Source: Acidobacteriota bacterium
Lineage (GTDB): Bacteria; Acidobacteriota; Blastocatellia; RBC074
Length of the DNA: 58,513 bases
Assembly (NCBI GenBank): GCA_018268995.1
Contig: JAFDVL010000013.1
Coordinates: forward strand, 42,790 to 101,302
Direction of reading: 5' to 3'
Shown: positions 26,722 through 35,932 of the stretch, piece after piece
Layout of the letters: each line of letters starts with the position of its first letter
Position numbering within the stretch: position 1 is the first letter of the stretch
Notes under the pieces: model-generated
The model's input: only the letters and a program-made list of their open reading frames with translations
What the model was told of the DNA's origin: nothing
The model's database searches: none
Made by a program: the position numbers and the translations under genes

Positions 26722-28485
26722 TTATGGACAATAGATTCTGGCCGAAAGTTGCTCCACTCGTTTATTCAATTGCCCCAGATTGAACCCCGGATCGGCCAGG
26801 TTCGCCGCTTTTTCCTGTGCGCTGCGATATTCACTTAACGCGTCGCACAGTAGCCCTCGTTCCTGTAAGGCTCGCCCCAAAAAATAATGCCCGGAAGCTT
26901 TATTCGCATCGAGCGTCAGGACGCCGCGACAAACCTCTTCCGCCAGCCCATAATTTTTTAGATGTTCGACCGCCAGCACACAGAGATTGATGCGCGGAAA
27001 CATCCATTGGGGTTCCAACTCAATCGCTTTCTGATAGCAATTCTGGGCGCTCCCATAATCCTTGTTGCGCATGAACACGCGCGCCAGTGTGTTGACGGGT
27101 AAGGCCCACGACGGGTCTAGTTTCATGGCTTGCTGAAAGCCGTTGCTGGCACCCGCATAATTTTTCCCTTCATACGCTTGCCGCCCCTGAAAATATTGTT
27201 GGCGCGCTTTCCAGGTGTTTTGTGGGTCGAGCTTATCCAGCCATTCGTAAACTCGTGCTGTATCGCCCAACTCCGCCACCGACGGATTGTAGGCATCTTC
27301 GATCAATTGGCGAATGACCTGCTGTCCGCGCGCCGTCAGAATCGGTACTGCTGTTTGCCGCAGTTCCTGCAAATCGCCTTCGCTTAGATTGCTTTTCTGA
27401 AACACGTCGTAGGCATTATTGCCGGGTGGCGCGACCAGTTGTCCCTGCTTTAATTTCGCCAGGATTTCTCGTTTTGGTGAAGGCAGGAAAAACCACAGAC
27501 CGACGAGCAGCACAACCAACCCCACAGCAGCGATGCCACCGACAAGCGGCGGGCTGAGTTTCACGACAGGCTTGGAATCAATGCGGGTATCCGGCGGCGC
27601 GACGAGGTTATCTTTTGGAGGGACAGCCACAACCACGTCCTGATTTGTTTTTGTGTCGGGTGGTGGGGGTAGGACTTCCAGCCGTCCCTTCTGCGTCAGC
27701 ACAAATTGCTGCGTTGCCGGGTCTGGCTCTGCGACGGCTGGCGCGACGATGACCACCTCGCCCTGCGCCGGACGTTCACACTCGAAGAGATCACGGATCA
27801 TCTTATAATCGCTGCTTTGCGCAAATTGCCCCTGTGCGGGTAAGATCGTGTAATAGCCATCTTTAAATCCAAACAGCCAGAACCGCCCGTCAGCATTGGC
27901 GCTCAAGACATTGGGATAGGTGGGTATCGTCTCGACCTTAATTGCATCCGCATTCAGGTGCTTCAAATACTCCGCCACCGGTCGCCGATAGCTAGCCGGG
28001 AAAATAAAACTCGTCGTCTTCGGCGTAGGTTTCCAGTGTGCTGTCACCTCGCCACAGCACGAGCATTTCTCGCGCGCCGTATAAATCGTTGCATTCAAGG
28101 CTTCACATAAATGTTCATGCACTTTGGTGTCAGGTTGCGTGAGACAACAAGGGCAAGCCGGTTGTGGTTGCCCGGAGGCAAGAATGGAAAACAGCGTACC
28201 TTTTGGCGGCAACGCGGTAGCAAAACTCAGGCATTCACAACTGTTGCACAGATACCGTCGCGTAATCTGCCGATCACAGGACAAACATTTCTCGTGTGCG
28301 GGGGCATGTTCCTGACGCGGAACAAAGCACTGACAGGAACAGCAATATTCCCAGCGATCATTCAGTAGGTTATCACTCAACAGATGCTCCTGTTCGCACC
28401 AGACCTGCATATCAACGCGCGTGGCGTTCGCTGTTTCCTGATGACGAGGACAGAAAAACGAGAGACGTGGTGGAGCGGTCATCAT
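26722..28485 (-). CDS. Zinc-ribbon, single-pass membrane protein with TPR domain
   Basis: A 587-residue protein. Residues 1-145 carry many CxxC pairs (YCCSCQCFVPRQEH, CLSCDRQITRRYLCNSCECL, CPCCLTQ, CSCCGEV), an array of zinc ribbons probably in the cytoplasm. Residues 155-275 form a cassette (YRRPVAEYLKHLNADAIKVE, FECERPAQGEVVIVAPAV, VLTQKGRLEVL) that recurs at the end of the protein encoded at 31159-32469. A membrane segment (about 320-340, VGGIAAVGLVVLLVGLWFFL) is followed by an exported region with four or five TPR repeats (AGASNGFQQAMKLDPSWALP). The layout suggests a membrane adaptor linking a cytoplasmic zinc domain to periplasmic TPR contacts. No family name recognised. Confidence 0.65.
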   Translation of the reverse strand: MMTAPPRLSFFCPRHQETANATRVDMQVWCEQEHLLSDNLLNDRWEYCCSCQCFVPRQEHAPAHEKCLSCDRQITRRYLCNSCECLSFATALPPKGTLFSILASGQPQPACPCCLTQPDTKVHEHLCEALNATIYTAREKCSCCGEVTAHWKPTPKTTSFIFPASYRRPVAEYLKHLNADAIKVETIPTYPNVLSANADGRFWLFGFKDGYYTILPAQGQFAQSSDYKMIRDLFECERPAQGEVVIVAPAVAEPDPATQQFVLTQKGRLEVLPPPPDTKTNQDVVVAVPPKDNLVAPPDTRIDSKPVVKLSPPLVGGIAAVGLVVLLVGLWFFLPSPKREILAKLKQGQLVAPPGNNAYDVFQKSNLSEGDLQELRQTAVPILTARGQQVIRQLIEDAYNPSVAELGDTARVYEWLDKLDPQNTWKARQQYFQGRQAYEGKNYAGASNGFQQAMKLDPSWALPVNTLARVFMRNKDYGSAQNCYQKAIELEPQWMFPRINLCVLAVEHLKNYGLAEEVCRGVLTLDANKASGHYFLGRALQERGLLCDALSEYRSAQEKAANLADPGFNLGQLNKRVEQLSARIYCP

Positions 28486-28506
28486 AATTCCTTCCCTAGG
28501 GAATCC

Positions 28507-30168
28507 CTATTGCAGCGTAAAATTGAACACCAGCATTCCGCGTGCTTTGGTGGGCGTTCCGTTTACCAGATAGTGGCGAAACCGCCATTTTTTAGCGGCT
28601 TGAAGGGCGGCTTCGCGCAGTTGCGCAGGCCCGCGGACAACGGTTGCTTCGAGGATTTCGCCCGACTCTGCCAGCAAAATCTGCACTTCCACTACCCCTG
28701 TTACTTTCGCGTTTTTGGCAGCGGACGGATAGGGCGGAGACACTTTATTGAGTGTCAGGCTCATCAATGTGGACGTCGAGATTTCCGGGATCAAACCGGG
28801 AGCAGGCGGCCCAGGTGTGGCTTTGCGCAGAGCAACCAGGCGAAAGCCCAGCCCATTGCTTTTATGCGTTGGGGCGACATAGTGGCGCGCGCTGGAGCGG
28901 CTCTCGAAGGCTTCGGAATACCAGCCGCTGCCGCGAAACACGCGCTGCTTTCCCGTGATTGGCCCGGTGGGATCGGAGACGGGCGACGGGCTGTAGGCAT
29001 TCTCTTCGTACCAGTCCGCACACCATTCGCTGACATTTCCGTAGAGATCAAACAGCCCCCAACCATTCGGTTGCTTTTGCCCGACTTTATGCGTGCTGCC
29101 GCCCGCTGTCTGTTTGTCCCAGGCCACTTGCAGCACGTTCACGCTAGCCTCGTTCCCCTGTCGGCCCTGCGCAGCGTATTCCCATTCGGCTTCAGTGGGC
29201 AACCGATACAGATACGCACTATCGCGGGCATTCAAACGACGCAGGAATTCCTGGATTTCTTCCCAGGAAACATTTTCGACCGGACGCTCCGCGTCGCCTC
29301 GGAAGTAGCTCGGGTTATAGCCCATGATTGCTTCCCACTGTGCCTGTGTGACTTCGTACTTTCCCAAATAAAAACTTTGTGTGAGCTGAACGCGATGCAT
29401 CGGCCTTTCATTGCGTTCCCCACGGGTTGCCCCCATCTGAAACACGCCGCCCGCGATGGAAACAAATGCCTGCTCAATGTTGGGCGCAGGCAGCAGCGGC
29501 AACGTTGTTACTTTCGGCGGGGGCTCGACCGGTTTGAGCGAATCCAGTAAGCGGTTCGCTTCGGCAACGTATTTGCCCTGAGGGTATTGTGCGATGTACT
29601 TACGAATGACATCTGCGTTTTTGCTTTCGCGTGCGGCTTGCCAGGCGTTCTCTTCTTGCAGGTTTTTGATTTTGGTTTTAGCCAGTTCTGAATAAATGCC
29701 GTTGGAATATTTGGCTAAATACAATCGTAATTCTTCGACTTCGTTTTTATTGATGGATTCCCAAAACGCAATCTCGCCTTTGTCGTCTTCCTTCGGGGGT
29801 GGCAATGGCGATGGCGAAGCGGCTGGAGCCGCGTAGTTTTTTTCGATGGCATTCAGTAAGGCTGTCCCCGCACCTGCGCGGATAAATCTTCTGCGAAGTT
29901 CCGGGGTAAGCTTGAACTCCACTTTGCGTTGCTGCACCAACTCAATCAAATATTTTTGGGGCAGGTTGCTTTTGCGCAGTTCACTGATGGCATATTCAAT
30001 TGCCGCTTCGTTGTAAGGCTTTTTCGTTGCGTCCTGCGGCGCTGAAAGCATACTGGCGAGATGAGGAGAGAGGCGGCGCGGGCTGGCCCCTACACAGGCG
30101 AGTAACGCGAGGAGGACGCCGAGTCCTCTGACAATCCGTTTCCGCACTGTGTCTGTTGTATCTCTCAT
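28507..30168 (-). CDS. Sulfatase-modifying-factor-like protein with C-terminal TonB domain
   Basis: A 553-residue exported protein; the N-terminus ends VLLALLACVG, where LLAC could be a lipobox. About residues 50-180 are helical. Residues 230-455 are a formylglycine-generating-enzyme-like (SUMF1/EgtB-type) fold: GGVFQMGATRGERNERP, YEVTQAQWEAIMGYNPSYF, RLPTEAEWEYAAQG, LYGNVSEWCADWYEE, and NGLGFRLVAL where active enzymes have GFRCA. Both active-site cysteines are missing, so it is probably a binding module, not an oxidase. The last 90 residues are a TonB C-terminal domain (PPYPSAAKNAKVTGVVEVQI, AALQAAKKWRF). It lies 22 bases from both neighbours, in the long operon. Confidence 0.75.
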   Translation of the reverse strand: MRDTTDTVRKRIVRGLGVLLALLACVGASPRRLSPHLASMLSAPQDATKKPYNEAAIEYAISELRKSNLPQKYLIELVQQRKVEFKLTPELRRRFIRAGAGTALLNAIEKNYAAPAASPSPLPPPKEDDKGEIAFWESINKNEVEELRLYLAKYSNGIYSELAKTKIKNLQEENAWQAARESKNADVIRKYIAQYPQGKYVAEANRLLDSLKPVEPPPKVTTLPLLPAPNIEQAFVSIAGGVFQMGATRGERNERPMHRVQLTQSFYLGKYEVTQAQWEAIMGYNPSYFRGDAERPVENVSWEEIQEFLRRLNARDSAYLYRLPTEAEWEYAAQGRQGNEASVNVLQVAWDKQTAGGSTHKVGQKQPNGWGLFDLYGNVSEWCADWYEENAYSPSPVSDPTGPITGKQRVFRGSGWYSEAFESRSSARHYVAPTHKSNGLGFRLVALRKATPGPPAPGLIPEISTSTLMSLTLNKVSPPYPSAAKNAKVTGVVEVQILLAESGEILEATVVRGPAQLREAALQAAKKWRFRHYLVNGTPTKARGMLVFNFTLQ

Positions 30169-30190
30169 GATCTGACTGTTTAGGCGGCGA

Positions 30191-31153
30191 CTATTTCAGC
30201 ACCTTATTCAATTTTTCCATCCTTTCCTGAATCTCTTCTAAGGACGCTTTTTTCGCTTCGACCGACTTTTGCTTGTGTTTGTCAGGCGCTTTTTCTGGTG
30301 GTTCCGGGCGCGGCTCAGGCTTTGCCGCCAGCTTGGGTTCAGGCGTTGGCGAATGGGCAGGGACAGGCATCGGCGTGAGGCTTGTCGGCTTGATCGTTGC
30401 ACTCACAACCGGTGCGGGCAACTGTGCCTGCGCATTTTTTTTGCCTCCTGAAAGGGCGGCCAGCGTCACTATTGCTACGATGGCGATCCCGCCTGCCAGT
30501 CCTCCCAGCCAATAGAAGTTGCGCGGTTGCGCTGTGGCGCGGTCTTCCCAGGTAGAAAACCATTTTTCCCCGTCCGCCTTCGCTCCGTTTGGCTGCGTTG
30601 CGCCTTGCTGCGCTTGCCCGGCTAGCGGTTCTTCCGGTACGAACTTGTTCTCGCCTGGCCCCTGCGTTGTGTCTGCTGTGACAATCTTCCAGGGGGCGGG
30701 GAATTCATCGGGTGCGATGCTTTCCCCGCAACTCGAACAATGAACGCGCGAGGTCAAGACCGCTGCCTTTAGCCCCGGACACGAATGCTTGCGCAGCGTG
30801 ACGGGCAAACGCGACAGACAACACGGACAGGCAGCGTAGCCCGGTTGTGACAGTGCGGCATCATTGTCGGCAGGCGCGTCATTTGTTGCAAAGCTCAAGC
30901 AGTCGCATTGGTCACAAAGGTAGCGCCAGGAAACGCGACGATCACAGGAAGCGCATTGCTCTGCCAATGCCACGTGTTCCTGTCGCGGTATGAACGTGCG
31001 ACAGGAAAAGCAATGCTCCCAGCGATCCTTACGCAAATTCTCGCTCAACACATGATCTTGATCGCACCGGATCAGCAAATCCTTCTCTGCCGAGCAACTG
31101 ACTTCCTGATGGCGCAGGCAAAAGACTCTCCGCCGCGCTGCCTTCGTCGTCAT
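30191..31153 (-). CDS. Zinc-ribbon membrane protein with coiled-coil tail
   Basis: A 320-residue protein. ATG 31153 was chosen: ribosome site GGTGAGGA is adjacent and it lies 5 bases after the previous stop. Residues 5-150 are a zinc-ribbon array closely similar to that of the protein at 26722-28485 (both share DRWE-C-SC-F-PRQEH, then CDR-RYLC-C-CLSFAT). A proline/glutamine-rich linker, one membrane segment (NFYWLGGLAGGIAIVAIVTLA) and a proline-rich charged stretch follow. The end is a short coiled coil (SLEEIQERMEKLNKVLK). It lacks the TPR domain of its relative. Probably an adaptor subunit of the same membrane assembly; function unknown. Confidence 0.65.
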   Translation of the reverse strand: MTTKAARRRVFCLRHQEVSCSAEKDLLIRCDQDHVLSENLRKDRWEHCFSCRTFIPRQEHVALAEQCASCDRRVSWRYLCDQCDCLSFATNDAPADNDAALSQPGYAACPCCLSRLPVTLRKHSCPGLKAAVLTSRVHCSSCGESIAPDEFPAPWKIVTADTTQGPGENKFVPEEPLAGQAQQGATQPNGAKADGEKWFSTWEDRATAQPRNFYWLGGLAGGIAIVAIVTLAALSGGKKNAQAQLPAPVVSATIKPTSLTPMPVPAHSPTPEPKLAAKPEPRPEPPEKAPDKHKQKSVEAKKASLEEIQERMEKLNKVLK

Positions 31154-31158
31154 ATTCC

Positions 31159-32469
31159 TCACCCGATTTCGAGGCGTCCCTTGCGGCTCAAATGCCATTG
31201 GTTCGCACCGGGATCAAACATCGCCTGAGCGGGTTCGAGAATCAGGATTTCGCCGGACGTGGGATATTCGCAATCATAGAATTTTTGGTAATGCGGGAAA
31301 TCCTGTGAACTGGTAAAGCGATCCATATAGGGGATTACTACATGCACGCCGGGCTGAGGTGTCGCCCCCAGCATATAAATCCCTTCATTATCCGCCGCTT
31401 TCTGCAACGCATCCGGGAGCATAAACGCAGGCTTGGCGATGATGCCACGCGCACCAATTTGCCGTAACCATTCCGCTGCCGTGCGATACTTCGGCGGCCG
31501 TCCGTTGTCGTCGTCCCCCGATCCGTCACCGTTTTTCTTGAGGGTTTGTTCAAGGGTATGAATCCTTGTGCGCAACGCCGTGAGTTCCGTGTTCAGTACT
31601 GTGAGTTCCGTGTTCAGTTCCCGATGCTTCTTTTGGAGCGACTCAAGCTCGTTCATATGCTGATTCACAGCCGATGCTACCTGTTCCCGGAAATCCGATA
31701 ATTCTTTTACTTGCTCGGAGAGCTTTTGAGAAAGCTGGGTACTGAGCCGTTGGTCTACACGATCCACGCGCCATTTGGCATATCCGGCAACACCAAGAAT
31801 GGTGAGAAAGAGAAGCGAGAGTCCCACGTAAAGCAGCAGGTCATTCACCGGAGCATCGGTTATCGTCTTATCATCCTTGCCTAGAGTATCGGTTGGTGAG
31901 GGAAAAGGCGTGGGATTTGTGAGGCTATTTATCTCCAGGGTTACTCGTTTCCAAGGATCATAGCTACCCGTTTGATTGTTGAGCCTTATCTCTTTGAGTG
32001 TCTTAATTCCTTTAGAGATGGACGGCTTTTCCTGCCCCATTGGGCTAGTAGTAAAGTCATCTTTTGTTTTCTTAAACTCAGTGTCCAGTTCTGCAATAAA
32101 GGCATTCAATAGTGCATTTTTTTCATCACCGGATAGTTGGTCTTTGAGCGTATTGATCGCTGTATTAATCTTCTCCCAAGCGTCTTGTGCCTCTTTTATA
32201 TACTTCGTTTCCTCGGCTTCCAATAATTTAGGTGCAAGTGTAGCACTATCGCAATTAGGATTTTTCTGGCAAAGCTGATTAAGCTTATCGAATCCTGTCT
32301 TCATTGCTTCCAACTGTTTCTTAATTGTATTTTCTGGCGCGGGTCCATTTGGCGTACTACTGGGAGCGTTTACTCCACTTGTAGCTGTCTTGTCACTCGA
32401 AAATAGAAAACAGCCTTGTATTCCCAGCAGCGCGACTACAAAAACCAACCATAAAAAAGTTCTCTTCAC
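31159..32469 (-). CDS. Exported/membrane protein with coiled coil and shared C-terminal cassette
   Basis: A 436-residue protein with a signal sequence that may end in a lipobox (LLGIQGC), a helical outer domain (about 30-215), a membrane segment (LLLYVGLSLLFLTILGVAGY), then a long coiled coil (about 260-315, with heptads such as LNTELTVLNTELTALRTR). The last 110 residues (AAEWLRQIGARGIIAKPAF, YDCEYPTSGEILILEPAQ, WHLSRKGRLEIG) align with residues 155-275 of the zinc-ribbon/TPR protein in this operon. In both proteins that cassette would lie in the cytoplasm. It starts 14 bases downstream of the Hsp70-like gene's stop. Not recognised as a named family. Confidence 0.6.
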   Translation of the reverse strand: MKRTFLWLVFVVALLGIQGCFLFSSDKTATSGVNAPSSTPNGPAPENTIKKQLEAMKTGFDKLNQLCQKNPNCDSATLAPKLLEAEETKYIKEAQDAWEKINTAINTLKDQLSGDEKNALLNAFIAELDTEFKKTKDDFTTSPMGQEKPSISKGIKTLKEIRLNNQTGSYDPWKRVTLEINSLTNPTPFPSPTDTLGKDDKTITDAPVNDLLLYVGLSLLFLTILGVAGYAKWRVDRVDQRLSTQLSQKLSEQVKELSDFREQVASAVNQHMNELESLQKKHRELNTELTVLNTELTALRTRIHTLEQTLKKNGDGSGDDDNGRPPKYRTAAEWLRQIGARGIIAKPAFMLPDALQKAADNEGIYMLGATPQPGVHVVIPYMDRFTSSQDFPHYQKFYDCEYPTSGEILILEPAQAMFDPGANQWHLSRKGRLEIG

Positions 32470-32483
32470 GCGATCCTCTCTTT

Positions 32484-35400
32484 CTATTTCAGCGTCCTGT
32501 TTATGGTCGCCAGTGTATTGAGAAACAAATGCTCCGCGTCTTCTGGGTAAAGAATGCGCGAGACGAAATAGTTAATCGGCGCAGCGGCCAGCTTATTGTC
32601 TTTCAGGTATGCGCCGCCATCACTGAGCATACTGTTCATCTTCTGCCATTCTTCGGGGGGCATCGGGTCGCGGTCGCCGCTGCCCCCCAGACAAGTGAAA
32701 ACACCCAGCGGGTAATCCAGCGGACGCTCGTAACTTTCCAGCAAACCGATGTCCAGGCTCTCTACGCGCTCGCCGCGCCAGCGGAACTCGTGTTTCTTTT
32801 TGATGTCGGCAAAACCCCAGCGATCACACCAGCGAATCGTGAGCGGCGGACTCTCATTACTGCCATCCCTCATGACCACGTTGCGCAAGGTGACGCCGGT
32901 ATAGGGATTCGCGCTTTCATCGCCTTGTGTGGTGTTGCGTTGTGTGATGTTGGTGAGCGCACCGACTGGCACTTCGGTTTTGGCTTTGCTGAGGGCGCGT
33001 TCGTTGAGCAGGTCTACATCAAAGACACGCAGGGCTTCCAGACAGGCGCGCTCCTGTTGCTCCGCAGGACTGAGAGATTCTCCCTCGTAGTGCCTGAGCA
33101 ACTCGGTTTTCAGCATGCGCAGAATTTCCTGACATTCTTCTTTGAGCTTCGCTTTGGAACGACGGAATTCGCCGAACAACATTAGCCCCCAGCCATTGCC
33201 GCTCAGAATTAATTTCATGCCGCTCGAAAGCACGGTCGCTTCCAGCTTTTGGTCGGCCACGACCGCCGCAGCTTGCAGTAAGGCATAGGTCAGAATGTGG
33301 CGGAAGAACAGTTCGGTGCGGTACATCTGATAGGAAGGCCAGCCCATGCCCTGTTCCAGAATCACACCTTCCTTCGTGCGAAAGGTGTCATCATCCAGCC
33401 GATTGATCGCAATCGAATATGTCGTACCGAGATCAAGGTTCTGGGCAGCGGTTGCGCTTAATACTTCCTCCAATTGTTTACGGTTGCCGCTTTCGGTCAG
33501 CAACCGACTCAAGTGTTCCTGAAATTTTTCTTTGCCTTCGGTGCTGGTCACGCCGTTGCCGAAGTTCTTTTCAGCGGCCATAAAAAACGACCTGCCTGCG
33601 ATCTTGATGCTGTCCAACACAAGGAAGCGACCATCGTGTCGAATCGCCAAATCCGTGGTGCCGCCGCCAATGTCCACAAATACTTCGACGACGGCTTTGT
33701 TGGAACCGGCGGCGACCGCACGGGCTATCGCGGTGCTTTCGTCTACGTTGTCAATGTAGGTAAAATCCGTGCTGTCTGCGCCGTAGCAAAACGCGTGAAT
33801 TTGCTGCACGACTTTTCGTGTTTCCTTGTGAAAACCGTATCGCTCCTCTGTCGTGAAGGCGAGCGGAAACGTGAAGGTGTATTCGCTGAGGCGCGCGTTG
33901 TAGCGGAAGAAAAGTTCCGCATGGGCATAGAGCAGGGACAAGCCCAGAAACAGCGGACGACGCCAGAGTCGCTTGGCATCGGCCTCCCATTTGAGATTGC
34001 GATTGAAGCTCCAGCGCGTACTAATGGTGCCGTCAAAGACGTTCTCTTCCATACCGCGATGCAGACCCGGAATATCGCCTTGAAACAGGTGTTTGATCTG
34101 TAAATGTTCCAGCGAAAAATCGCTGAGATCAGCACTGACACGACTGAGCAGAATAGTCGGGAAGTAGCCTTTGCGTGCGCCCCATTTGAACGGTACAAAG
34201 CCAGGGTTTTCGACGCGCGGTGCCGCCCCCCACAGCATTTTGGGGCTGAGGTCGAATAACAAGGGCTGGGGTGCAGTCCCTTCGGTTTTGAAGGCCAGAC
34301 ACGAATTGCTCGTGCCGAAATCCATTGCCAGACTGGCGCTGACGCCACCGCCCGTTTGCGCTTCCAGTGGGGACAGGAGCAGGACGCCGCGCTCGCGATT
34401 GCTGCTGTCGTGCAGGCTGAGCGCCAGCGGACGATTCGGCCCCGGTTCCTGTAGCACGTTGATGTATTCATCTTCTGCTAACCGAACATCGGTTCCTCGT
34501 CTTCCTTGCTCGTCTATCAAATACCACGCACCGCTGGTATCACGTGCGCCGAGTCCGCGCGCAATGTAAAGATGCCAATCCGGTGAGACTTTGGGTGGCC
34601 AGAGGGCGAGCGAAGAATCCGGCAACGCCTTGGAGTATTTCGGTTCCGTCGGCCAGATGATTTTTTGATTGAAGAGCGTGAATTCCCATTCCAGCCCTCC
34701 TTCATCCGTTCTGCCGCGCACAGCGATGAAGTTTTCCGGCTCGTGCAACAGCGCGGGGAAATGCGCAAAGAGCAGGCTGCGTGCAGGTGCGAGACACAGT
34801 GCAATCTCATTCACCTTGAGTTGGACAAACGCGCCGGAATTGTTGGTGATTTCCTGCCGATGCAGCCGCCGAATTTGCGGTGCTTGCACATCGGCGCTTT
34901 CGCGTTGCAGCGTACACCAATACGGTTGCGCGTCCAGAAACAAATCTTTCAGCAGCACGATCCGATCCTGCTCGCCGAGATTAAAGACTTTCTCTTGTAT
35001 ACCGGAGCGTACGCGGATTTGCGTATCCGAAACTTTTTCGTATTGCAAAGGAGAAGGCAACCCGACCTCAGTGGACTTTCTCATCCATTCGGCAGTAACA
35101 GGCAATCCGGAAACAAGGTAATAAGTAATACCTCCGTTTCGTGGTTGCTGAAACGGGTAGTTGGCAAGCGGGTCTTTATGGTCTCGCTCCCATTTCGGCC
35201 AGTCACGCGGATCAGCGCCCAGCTGGAGAACACGTTCATTCATATCCAACCCACGGAAAGTGATTTGTCGGGTGCAGAAATGAAGAAGTGCCTGCCGCGC
35301 CTCTTGTTCGAGAATGTTGGCGATACTACGCAAATATAAAAAGAACATCCGCTTGGCTTGCTCTTCGGCCAGCAACAGTCCCACACAACGCCCCCAGGAA

Positions 35401-35903
35401 AGTTGTTGACCGTCGAGGTACGGCGTCAGCAATTCATCCTTGAGCCATTCGGTGCGCCCGCGACTGGGGAAGAAGATGATGCCAGGATAGAACGCGCCGA
35501 CCACCGTTTCGGCACGGCTGCTGGTGTGCAATAAAAATACGCCGGGCAATTCCTCGCCCTGTGGGCTGGGATAAGTGCCGCTGATGGCTGGCCAGAGATC
35601 GCGGTCATATTCCTGTTGCAGAGTGCTGGGTTCGTATTTTTTCAGCTCCAACACACCGAAGTAATCCAGCGCCAATAAGGCGGCCCATTCTTCAATCTCC
35701 TTAGGCTCTTCTTTTTCGACAGCCCGCTGAAAGACATACGCCGTTGCCCACATTGTCGGCAGCGTTTCGAAATATTTCGCGTTATATTCTGGCGCTTGTA
35801 AATGGCTGGCGACCACGCGCGCAAACCGGCGTTCGCGTTGATCGGGAATGTTGCCGCCTAAAATCGAATTATTCAGCAGGATGCGGATGCCGAAGTTCTG
35901 CAT
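32484..35903 (-). CDS. Large Hsp70/actin-like (ASKHA) ATPase, possibly SrfB-related
   Basis: A 1139-residue protein. Residues 1-515 are not recognised. From about 525 the actin/Hsp70 ATPase fold is clear: phosphate-1 loop AMDFGTSNSCLAF (527-537), connect motif DESTAIARAVAAGS (721-734), phosphate-2 loop VFVDIGGGTTDLAI (741-754) and adenosine loop LILSGNGWGL (898-907). The size and very large N-terminal region recall the SrfB-type 'virulence factor' family, but I cannot confirm that. It sits 29 bases after the tubulin-like gene, with ribosome site GAGGAG. No membrane segment. Probably the ATP-driven core of the operon's complex, with the tubulin-like partner. Confidence 0.75.
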   Translation of the reverse strand: MQNFGIRILLNNSILGGNIPDQRERRFARVVASHLQAPEYNAKYFETLPTMWATAYVFQRAVEKEEPKEIEEWAALLALDYFGVLELKKYEPSTLQQEYDRDLWPAISGTYPSPQGEELPGVFLLHTSSRAETVVGAFYPGIIFFPSRGRTEWLKDELLTPYLDGQQLSWGRCVGLLLAEEQAKRMFFLYLRSIANILEQEARQALLHFCTRQITFRGLDMNERVLQLGADPRDWPKWERDHKDPLANYPFQQPRNGGITYYLVSGLPVTAEWMRKSTEVGLPSPLQYEKVSDTQIRVRSGIQEKVFNLGEQDRIVLLKDLFLDAQPYWCTLQRESADVQAPQIRRLHRQEITNNSGAFVQLKVNEIALCLAPARSLLFAHFPALLHEPENFIAVRGRTDEGGLEWEFTLFNQKIIWPTEPKYSKALPDSSLALWPPKVSPDWHLYIARGLGARDTSGAWYLIDEQGRRGTDVRLAEDEYINVLQEPGPNRPLALSLHDSSNRERGVLLLSPLEAQTGGGVSASLAMDFGTSNSCLAFKTEGTAPQPLLFDLSPKMLWGAAPRVENPGFVPFKWGARKGYFPTILLSRVSADLSDFSLEHLQIKHLFQGDIPGLHRGMEENVFDGTISTRWSFNRNLKWEADAKRLWRRPLFLGLSLLYAHAELFFRYNARLSEYTFTFPLAFTTEERYGFHKETRKVVQQIHAFCYGADSTDFTYIDNVDESTAIARAVAAGSNKAVVEVFVDIGGGTTDLAIRHDGRFLVLDSIKIAGRSFFMAAEKNFGNGVTSTEGKEKFQEHLSRLLTESGNRKQLEEVLSATAAQNLDLGTTYSIAINRLDDDTFRTKEGVILEQGMGWPSYQMYRTELFFRHILTYALLQAAAVVADQKLEATVLSSGMKLILSGNGWGLMLFGEFRRSKAKLKEECQEILRMLKTELLRHYEGESLSPAEQQERACLEALRVFDVDLLNERALSKAKTEVPVGALTNITQRNTTQGDESANPYTGVTLRNVVMRDGSNESPPLTIRWCDRWGFADIKKKHEFRWRGERVESLDIGLLESYERPLDYPLGVFTCLGGSGDRDPMPPEEWQKMNSMLSDGGAYLKDNKLAAAPINYFVSRILYPEDAEHLFLNTLATINRTLK

Positions 35904-35932
35904 GGTTCTTACTCCTCAGCGCGGCGCATCGG

